Assembly (NCBI GenBank): GCA_003161495.1
Contig: PMOP01000092.1
Coordinates: forward strand, 1 to 5,631
DNA from: Acidobacteriota bacterium
GTDB lineage: Bacteria; Acidobacteriota; Terriglobia; Acidiferrales; UBA7541
DNA: 5,631 bases
Direction of reading: 5' to 3'
The notes beneath the pieces are model-generated. The model had not been told where the DNA came from and searched no databases. It saw only the letters and a list, made by a program, of their open reading frames with translations. Within the stretch, counting starts at the first letter, position 1. Every line of letters begins with the position of its first letter. Position numbers and translations under genes: made by a program. Of the stretch, positions 1 to 4,447 are shown in pieces.

Positions 1-653
1 TATCCCTCGACATCGGCCGTCGGATCGGCTTCCGCGTAGCCCAGTTCCTGCGCTTCCTTGAGCGCCGCTTCAAAACTCGCGCCCGTCGCTTCCATTTTCG
101 TCAGGATAAAATTGCACGTGCCGTTAAGCACGCCCGCAATTTTGAAAAGCCGGTCGCCGGCCAGCCCGTCCTGAATGCCCATGATCGCCGGAATTCCTCC
201 AGCGACCGACGCCCCAAATTCAAGCCGCCTTCCTGCCTCGCGCGCGATCTCCACGAGTTCCGAGCCGCTCTCGGCAATCAACTGCTTGTTCGCCGTGACC
301 ACCGATTTTCCGGCGCGCAGTGCCTTGCGGATCCAATCGTCCGCGGGCTTCACGCCTCCCGCCAACTCCACAAATATGTCGATGTCCGAGGAAAGCACTT
401 CGTTGATGCTTTCCGTCCAGCGCACGCTTGCGGGCACCCAATCCACTTTTTTTCGCGCGATGTCGCGATTGAAAATATGAGTCAGCTCAAACGTGTCGCT
501 CGCTTCCTGGACCAGCAATTTCGCGACTGAGCGGCCCACGGTGCCGAAGCCAGCAATGGCAATTTTCAACTTCTTGCGGCGGACAACCGTTTTCTTCGCG
601 GGAACGGATTTGTTCCGAGATTTGGATTTTGCACTTTTTGATTTTGCCGCCAA
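1..653 (-). CDS. hom: Homoserine dehydrogenase, N-terminal part (3' end outside window)
   Basis: NAD(P)-dependent homoserine dehydrogenase interconverts L-aspartate 4-semialdehyde and L-homoserine in the cytoplasm, on the branch to threonine and methionine. The 217 visible residues show the Rossmann signature GFGTVG (35-40), TANKQL (120-125), SVAGGIPAI (149-157), NGTCNF (177-182) and [13 protein letters not shown] (205-217). E208 and D214 lie in the family's substrate-binding and catalytic segment. The catalytic lysine, the rest of the catalytic domain and any C-terminal ACT domain lie beyond the left edge, so completeness and feedback control cannot be judged. I chose TTG at 653 because GAGGTGA stands just upstream (658-664). 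GTG at 683 is the only other in-frame start after the stop at 684-686, and it has no Shine-Dalgarno match. This start gives about 28 basic residues (several SK/AK repeats, then VVRRKK) before the first beta strand, which is unusual. An internal TTG at about residue 29 would remove them but has a poorer ribosome site. The gene is divergent from the ferredoxin-MBL gene. Family call very sure, start less so. Confidence 0.95.
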   Translation of the reverse strand, partial: MAAKSKSAKSKSRNKSVPAKKTVVRRKKLKIAIAGFGTVGRSVAKLLVQEASDTFELTHIFNRDIARKKVDWVPASVRWTESINEVLSSDIDIFVELAGGVKPADDWIRKALRAGKSVVTANKQLIAESGSELVEIAREAGRRLEFGASVAGGIPAIMGIQDGLAGDRLFKIAGVLNGTCNFILTKMEATGASFEAALKEAQELGYAEADPTADVEG

Positions 654-657
654 TGCC

Positions 658-664
658 TCACCTC
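658..664 (-). promoter_or_regulatory. Shine-Dalgarno site selecting the TTG start of hom
   Basis: Read on the minus strand the bases are GAGGTGA, a seven-base match to the anti-Shine-Dalgarno complement. There are seven bases between GAGG and the TTG at 653. This site is the main reason for preferring the rare TTG start over the upstream GTG at 683. Confidence 0.6.
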
Positions 665-716
665 GCTGGGAATCCGGAACCACTCATATCTGCCGCAGGA
701 CTTTTGGAGCGCAAGG

Positions 717-722
717 ATTATA
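717..722 (-). promoter_or_regulatory. hom: Putative -10 box of the hom promoter
   Basis: The minus strand reads TATAAT exactly. It lies about 64 bases upstream of the TTG start of hom, which leaves a leader of roughly 55-60 bases. The -35 hexamer at 17-bp spacing (740-745, TGCTAC) is a poor match and falls on the outer edge of the repeat at 740-840. The call therefore rests on the -10 box and its position alone; no activator site was recognised. Confidence 0.4.
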
Positions 723-739
723 AGGTATTTTCAGGAGGA

Positions 740-840
740 GTAGCACAGCCACTCCTGGCTGTGCGGGGTTCCGGGCTGCGCGGGCGGCATCGATTTAGCG
801 GCAATCGCGAAAACCGCACAGGCAGGAGTGCCTGTGCTAC
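740..840. repeat. BIME-like inverted pair of REP hairpins
   Basis: Two arms, 740-766 and 814-840, are inverted copies matching at 25 of 27 positions, separated by 47 bases. Each arm is also a perfect small hairpin. The left has an 8-bp stem GCACAGCC/GGCTGTGC around loop ACTCCT (743-764). The right has GCACAGGC/GCCTGTGC around loop AGGAGT (816-837). The only two differences between the arms are the two halves of one base pair, so pairing inside each hairpin is kept. Paired inverted REPs in intergenic DNA are typical of BIMEs mobilised by RAYT (TnpA-REP) transposases; no such transposase lies in this window. The element sits between divergent hom and the ferredoxin-MBL gene, its left end touching the hom promoter and its right end about 47 bases before the other gene's ATG. 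Confidence 0.8.
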
Positions 841-887
841 ATAAACAATCATGCGACAATTGTGGCCCGGAAGGAATCCAATCGCTT

Positions 888-1763
888 ATGGCCCAGATTG
901 ACGAGCGGCTCCCGCAAAATGTGGAAGGCGAATTTTTCGTGGACGCCAGCTGCATCGATTGCGACGCCTGCCGCCAGATTGCCCCGGCGAGTTTTCGCGA
1001 CCACGGCGGCCAGTCGAGCGTCTACCGCCAGCCGCAAAATCCCGGCGAACTGCACCGCGCGCTCATGGCCCTCGTGGCCTGCCCCACCGCTTCCATCGGC
1101 ACCGTGTCCCGCCGCAGCGCCCGCTCCGGCGTTGCGGCTTTTCCCGTTCATGTCGTGGACGATGTTTATTTTTGCGGATTCACTTCCGAAGCGAGCTTCG
1201 GCGCGTGGTCTTACCTGATCGTGCGCCCAAAGGTACTGGGCGGAAACGTCCTCGTCGATTCGCCGCGTTTCAACAATCCTCTCGTGAAGCGGATCGAGGA
1301 AATGGGCGGCATTAATATTATGCTGCTTTCGCACCGCGACGACATCGCCGATCACGCCAAATTTGCCGCGCATTTTCATTGCCCACGCGTCATGCACGAG
1401 GCCGAGGGCGCCGCTGCGCGCGGCATTGAGCGCATCGTCACGGGAACATCGCCCTTGCGGATCGATGACGATCTCGAGCTTATCCCCTCGCCCGGACATA
1501 CGCGCGGCCACCAGCTTTTTCTATTTCGCAATAAAGTCCTGTTCACCGGCGATCATCTCGCCTGGTCGCCCGAACGCGAAACTTTGACCGCTTTCCGCGA
1601 TGTCTGCTGGTATTCCTGGACGGAACAAACCCGCTCCATGGAAAAGCTGCTCGCCTACCAATTTGAATGGGTCCTGCCCGGCCACGGCCGCATCGGCCAC
1701 GGCTCCGCCGAAGAAATGCACAAACATTTAACGGTATGTATTGCCAGAATGAAGCGGCAGTGA
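888..1763 (+). CDS. Ferredoxin-MBL fusion: [4Fe-4S] domain plus metallo-beta-lactamase-fold hydrolase
   Basis: This is a 291-residue cytoplasmic protein with no signal peptide or membrane segment. Residues about 12-72 form a single-cluster ferredoxin domain: C22, C25 and C28 in CIDCDAC, with C65 before proline in ACPTAS, the four ligands of a mono-[4Fe-4S] ferredoxin. Residues about 85-285 are a metallo-beta-lactamase fold. They include SHRDDIADH (148-156) where HxHxDH is usual, PGHT (H204), TGDHL (D222) and LPGHG (H266). From memory, plants and cyanobacteria have similar ferredoxin-MBL proteins, also with a CIDCD.C motif, but I know of no established reaction. Electron transfer, or a structural cluster tuning the hydrolase, are both only possibilities. 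I chose ATG at 888, preceded by GGAAGGA about 12 bases upstream, so that the protein begins shortly before the ferredoxin fold. The frame stays open to a GTG at 828, but that lies inside the repeat. The gene is convergent with the thiolase. Architecture sure, function unknown. Confidence 0.92.
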   Translation: MAQIDERLPQNVEGEFFVDASCIDCDACRQIAPASFRDHGGQSSVYRQPQNPGELHRALMALVACPTASIGTVSRRSARSGVAAFPVHVVDDVYFCGFTSEASFGAWSYLIVRPKVLGGNVLVDSPRFNNPLVKRIEEMGGINIMLLSHRDDIADHAKFAAHFHCPRVMHEAEGAAARGIERIVTGTSPLRIDDDLELIPSPGHTRGHQLFLFRNKVLFTGDHLAWSPERETLTAFRDVCWYSWTEQTRSMEKLLAYQFEWVLPGHGRIGHGSAEEMHKHLTVCIARMKRQ

Positions 1764-1778
1764 AATTTCTTCGAGGAA

Positions 1779-1872
1779 TTTAGTGGCGCAGGCTTCAGCC
1801 TGTGGGGTTTGGGTGCAGCAAGAGCGACCGCGCTCCAACTAAACCCCACAGGCTGAAGACTGCGCCACTAAA
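1779..1872. repeat. Second BIME-like inverted repeat; possible bidirectional terminator
   Basis: The arms 1779-1810 and 1841-1872 are inverted copies with a single mismatch in 32 positions, separated by 30 bases. Each arm holds a smaller hairpin around CAGGC-TTCA-GCCTG (1789-1802; partner 1849-1862). In the right arm that hairpin carries one unpaired position (G1852 opposite A1859). The spacer has its own short hairpin, GAGCG-ACCG-CGCTC (1822-1835). The element lies between the stop of the ferredoxin-MBL gene and the stop of the convergent thiolase gene. A transcript from either side could fold the long stem and be terminated or protected there. There is no clear U-tract, so a classic intrinsic terminator is not shown. 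The core resembles the first repeat (shared CAGG...CCTG) but the flanks and loop differ, suggesting a different REP family. Confidence 0.8.
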
Positions 1873-1904
1873 AGCGCTCTTCGACAGTTCTGCTTTCAGT
1901 TCCG

Positions 1905-3110
1905 TCACACCCGCTCGAGCAGAATCGCTATTCCCTGTCCGACCCCGATGCACATAGATGCGAGAGCGTAGCGTCCGCTGATACGTTGCAACTGCCGCGC
2001 TGCCGTTAAAACTAATCGCGCCCCGCTCATTCCCAGCGGATGCCCCAGCGCAATCGCCCCGCCGTTCGGATTCACTTTTTCGCTGTTGTCCGGCAAACCG
2101 AGTTCGCGCGTCACGGCCAGCGCTTGCGCGGCGAATGCTTCGTTCAATTCAAACACGTCGACATGGTCCATGGAGATCTTCCATCGCGCGAACAACTTTC
2201 GGACCGCATAAATCGGCCCGATTCCCATGTAGTCCGGCTCAACGCCGGCCGTCGCGCCTCCCACAACACGCGCGATTGGCTTCAGCCCAAAGCTCGCGGC
2301 CGCCTCTTCCGAAGCCACGAACATCGCGCAGGAGCCGTCATTGATCCCCGAAGCGTTTCCGGCCGTCACCGTGCCGTTTTCGCGAAAGGGAGTGGGTAAT
2401 TTGGCCAGCGCCTCGATCGTCGTGTCCGGGCGGATGTGCTCATCCTCGTAAACGGTTTTCACCGTTCCTTTCGGGCCGGGGATGTGCACAGGAACGATTT
2501 CCTCGGCGAGAATTCCGGACCGTTGCGCCGAGGCGGCTTTTAACTGCGAGCGTAGCGCAAAGCAATCCTGCGCCGCGCGGTCCACCTTGTATTTTTCCGC
2601 GACGTTTTCCGCTGTTTCCGGCATGGACGCGTTTCCGTACAGCTTCACCATCCGCGCATTAGGAAAACGCCAGCCGATCGTCGTATCGTAAATTTCCGCG
2701 GTTCGCGAGAAAGCAGTCGCGGCCTTGGGCATTACGAACGGCGCGCGGCTCATGCTCTCCACGCCGCCCGCGATGGCCAGCGAAATCTCGCCGGCAGCAA
2801 TGGCGCGGGCCGCCACCGTAACCGCTTCCATCCCCGAACCGCACAGCCGATTCACCGTCATCGCGGGAATCGAAAAGGGAATGCCGCTGAGCAACAGCGC
2901 CATGCGCGCCACATTGCGATTGTCTTCCCCGGCCTGATTCGCGCAGCCGAAAATTACTTCGTCGACCGATTCCCAGTTGCTGTTTTGAAAAGCGTCCCGC
3001 AACGCCTTCAAAGGAATCGCCGCCAGGTCGTCCGTGCGCACCTGCGCGAGCGCCCCGCCATAACGGCCGATGGGCGTTCGGATGCCTTCACAAATAAATG
3101 AGGCGGGCAC
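1905..3110 (-). CDS. pcaF: Thiolase of the PcaF/PaaJ type (3-oxoadipyl-CoA thiolase)
   Basis: This is a 401-residue cytosolic thiolase, the usual length for the family. Members cleave 3-oxoadipyl-CoA with CoA to succinyl-CoA and acetyl-CoA, the last step of the beta-ketoadipate and phenylacetate routes. The active site is complete: nucleophile C90 in NRLCGSGM, H357 in [11 protein letters not shown], and C387 in CIGVGQG. Subfamily features that I recall from PcaF and PaaJ rather than from general acetoacetyl-CoA thiolases are [17 protein letters not shown] near the start, [16 protein letters not shown] (55-70), DTTIGWRF (142-149) and [13 protein letters not shown] (162-174). I chose GTG at 3110 because it places M1 as in PaaJ and follows AGGGGGAG (3122-3129). 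TTG at 3134 is possible but has no ribosome site. The gene starts about 33 bases after the FKBP stop, so co-transcription is likely. No other pca or paa gene is visible, so the true substrate could be another 3-oxoacyl-CoA. PcaF and PaaJ cannot be told apart here. Confidence 0.93.
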   Translation of the reverse strand: MPASFICEGIRTPIGRYGGALAQVRTDDLAAIPLKALRDAFQNSNWESVDEVIFGCANQAGEDNRNVARMALLLSGIPFSIPAMTVNRLCGSGMEAVTVAARAIAAGEISLAIAGGVESMSRAPFVMPKAATAFSRTAEIYDTTIGWRFPNARMVKLYGNASMPETAENVAEKYKVDRAAQDCFALRSQLKAASAQRSGILAEEIVPVHIPGPKGTVKTVYEDEHIRPDTTIEALAKLPTPFRENGTVTAGNASGINDGSCAMFVASEEAAASFGLKPIARVVGGATAGVEPDYMGIGPIYAVRKLFARWKISMDHVDVFELNEAFAAQALAVTRELGLPDNSEKVNPNGGAIALGHPLGMSGARLVLTAARQLQRISGRYALASMCIGVGQGIAILLERV

Positions 3111-3121
3111 TTGGAACGATG

Positions 3122-3129
3122 CTCCCCCT
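3122..3129 (-). promoter_or_regulatory. Purine-rich ribosome site deciding the thiolase GTG start
   Basis: The minus strand reads AGGGGGAG, 11 bases before GTG at 3110. The spacing is on the long side, but this is the only Shine-Dalgarno-like run near either candidate start. It lies inside the reading frame if the upstream TTG at 3134 is used, which argues against that start. Confidence 0.45.
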
Positions 3130-3143
3130 AACAACTAACTAAA

Positions 3144-3962
3144 TCAGGGCTGCCCGGCAGGCTGCTGCGGTGTTTCCGGAGTGGTCTGAATGCTTACCAA
3201 TTCAATTTCAAAAACGAGCGTGGAATTCGGGCCGATCACGCCGCCCGCTCCCCGCTCCCCGTAAGCCAGATTCGACGGCACCACAACTTGCCACTTGGAA
3301 CCCACGGGCATGAGTTGCAGAACTTCCTTGAAGCCCGGGATAACATTTTTTACTTCAAAAGGCACAGGCTTGCCGGCCTTGGTCGAGCTGTCAAACTCGG
3401 TCCCATCCAGAAACGATCCCTTGTAGTTGCACAGGACCGTGTCGGTTTCCGCGGGTTTCTTCCCCTGCCCGGCCGTCAGAATTTTGTATTGCAATCCGTC
3501 CGGAAGGACAATCACGCCTTCCTTTTTTCCATTTTCCGCCAGGAACGCATCCCCCTTGGCCTTGTTTTCCGCGGCGGCGGCCTCCTGAGCCTGCATTTGT
3601 TTCTGCCGGATTTCCTGCTGCAAGGACGAGATCACCTGGCGAAGCTCTTCCTCGCTCATCAGAGACTTTCCGCCCGAGATCGCATCGTTCAGCCCCTGGG
3701 TCATGATAGCCGGATCCACATCGAGCCCCTGGGACTTCACGCCCTTGCCCATTTCCATCCCGATCGCATAACTGAGTTTCTCTTTTTGCGTTTTGAAAGG
3801 CGACGCCGGCGCAGGCGCTTTTGCTGCGGGCGCTTGTCCTGCCGGACCATTCGCCGGTTCCTTCGCGGGCGGAGCCGTCGGTGCCTTTGCAGGCGCTTGT
3901 TGCGCCCTCACGCCACAGGCCAAAAGCCCGAGCGCCAAAATTGCCATCCCCATCCGCTTCAT
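3144..3962 (-). CDS. Exported FKBP-type peptidyl-prolyl cis-trans isomerase (Mip/FkpA-like)
   Basis: The 272-residue protein begins with a signal peptide: basic MKR, then a hydrophobic run to about residue 15. C16 in LLAC could be a lipobox cysteine, while VRA|QQ at 20 would suit signal peptidase I; the sequence does not settle which. Residues about 22-54 are an Ala/Pro/Lys-rich linker. Residues about 55-145 match the helical N-terminal dimerisation region of Mip/FkpA/FklB proteins (KLSYAIGMEMG, then a Gln/Glu/Ala-rich helix at 107-145). Residues about 152-257 are the FKBP catalytic domain, with LPDGLQYKIL, Y180, FDSS (190-193), VIPGF (207-211), LAYGERGAG (232-240) and FEIELVSI. Members speed proline isomerisation and chaperone folding in the periplasm or at the cell surface. 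The tail is rich in Pro, Gln and Thr. The ATG at 3962 has AGGAGG (3967-3972) only four bases upstream. The thiolase gene follows after about 33 bases; no functional link between the two is known to me. Confidence 0.93.
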   Translation of the reverse strand: MKRMGMAILALGLLACGVRAQQAPAKAPTAPPAKEPANGPAGQAPAAKAPAPASPFKTQKEKLSYAIGMEMGKGVKSQGLDVDPAIMTQGLNDAISGGKSLMSEEELRQVISSLQQEIRQKQMQAQEAAAAENKAKGDAFLAENGKKEGVIVLPDGLQYKILTAGQGKKPAETDTVLCNYKGSFLDGTEFDSSTKAGKPVPFEVKNVIPGFKEVLQLMPVGSKWQVVVPSNLAYGERGAGGVIGPNSTLVFEIELVSIQTTPETPQQPAGQP

Positions 3963-4115
3963 CCGTCCTCCTAGATTTGAACGACGAGCGTAGGTTTGGC
4001 GCTCATCTCCACCCTAGACGGTAACCGATTGCCCCGGCCCGCTGCAAGTTTTCGCCTGCGTGCTGTCATTAGCATGGATAAAGATGTGCAGGTTTTAATT
4101 ATGCGAGTTGTCTTC

Positions 4116-4346
4116 TTATTTCGACGCCTGGTAAGTTAGGACATCTTCGGCTTCCACGTTGAGGCGGTCCGCAGCAGCATTGATGAGCTCCGTATCATGC
4201 GCATCAATTTCCATGGATGACCTCTGGCGGAAATGGAGTTGAAGAACGTCCTCAATAAACTCTGAACGAGAACGTTTGGAGCCAACCAGACGGTCAATTT
4301 TTGCCAACACGTCCGAAGAAAGTGCGATGAAAATCCTGGCTTTCAT
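4116..4346 (-). CDS. Small ribbon-helix-helix (CopG/MetJ-type) DNA-binding protein, possible orphan antitoxin
   Basis: The protein has 76 residues. Residues 2-8 (KARIFIA) form the expected short beta strand, 11-21 helix one, and 26-39 (RSRSEFIEDVLQLHF region) helix two of a ribbon-helix-helix domain, which dimerises and binds DNA through the paired strands. Residues about 47-76, with NAAADRLNVEAEDVL, look like a separate helix. From memory, similar tails occur in antitoxin-like proteins encoded beside MazF/PemK-type toxins, where the tail would bind the toxin; I could not check this. No toxin gene follows in the 153 bases to the FKBP start, and upstream lies the divergent transporter. It is therefore either an orphan antitoxin or a stand-alone regulator. 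There is no Shine-Dalgarno sequence before the ATG, whereas a -10-like TATCAT stands seven bases upstream, fitting a leaderless message. The stretch 4081-4380 is about 47% G+C by hand count, clearly lower than the flanking genes. Domain call fairly sure, role unknown. Confidence 0.8.
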   Translation of the reverse strand: MKARIFIALSSDVLAKIDRLVGSKRSRSEFIEDVLQLHFRQRSSMEIDAHDTELINAAADRLNVEAEDVLTYQASK

Positions 4347-4353
4347 ACAACTG

Positions 4354-4382
4354 ATGATACGACAAAATCTCGGAGGAGTCGG
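4354..4382 (-). promoter_or_regulatory. Putative leaderless promoter of the ribbon-helix-helix gene
   Basis: On the minus strand, TATCAT (4354-4359, five of six to TATAAT) is preceded at 17-bp spacing by CCGACT (4377-4382, three of six to TTGACA). Only seven bases separate the -10 box from the ATG at 4346, so transcription would begin at or next to the start codon. This agrees with the missing ribosome site. TCAT/ATGA half-sites flank the start (TCAT 4343-4346, ATGA 4354-4357) and could be an autoregulatory operator, but the match is short. Confidence 0.35.
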
Positions 4383-4447
4383 CTGGTATCGAAGTCACTC
4401 CCGCCCCTCGTGCAAATTCCAATTTTGTGGCACAGTAGTGTCCTCAG

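Noticed and set aside
835..843. Extended -10-like TGCTACATA at the right edge of the first repeat as a promoter for the ferredoxin-MBL gene
   Set aside because: The match to TATAAT is only three of six and no -35 box stands at proper spacing.
849..1511. Open frame of 220 codons on the minus strand
   Set aside because: It is antisense to the ferredoxin-MBL gene, whose motifs are clear; the predicted product is Ala/Arg/Gly-rich with no recognisable domain, as expected for a shadow frame in GC-rich coding DNA.
740..1872. The two inverted repeats as a CRISPR array or as ends of one mobile element
   Set aside because: The units are inverted, not direct, there are only two of each kind, and the two elements differ in sequence, so they are neither CRISPR repeats nor matching terminal inverted repeats around the ferredoxin-MBL gene.
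3288..3974. Open frame of 228 codons on the plus strand
   Set aside because: It is antisense to the FKBP gene; the product is rich in Arg, His and Leu with no domain, and its length follows from the codon bias of the real gene.
3971..4075. Possible 34-codon small gene upstream of FKBP on the minus strand, with its TAG overlapping the FKBP AGGAGG
   Set aside because: The overlap would allow translational coupling, but the start has no ribosome site, the peptide has no recognisable feature, and frames this short are common by chance.
4016..4115. Search for a toxin partner downstream of the ribbon-helix-helix gene
   Set aside because: No frame of useful length or MazF/RelE-like sequence is present on either strand here; only a short palindrome CGGTAACCG (4019-4027) was seen.
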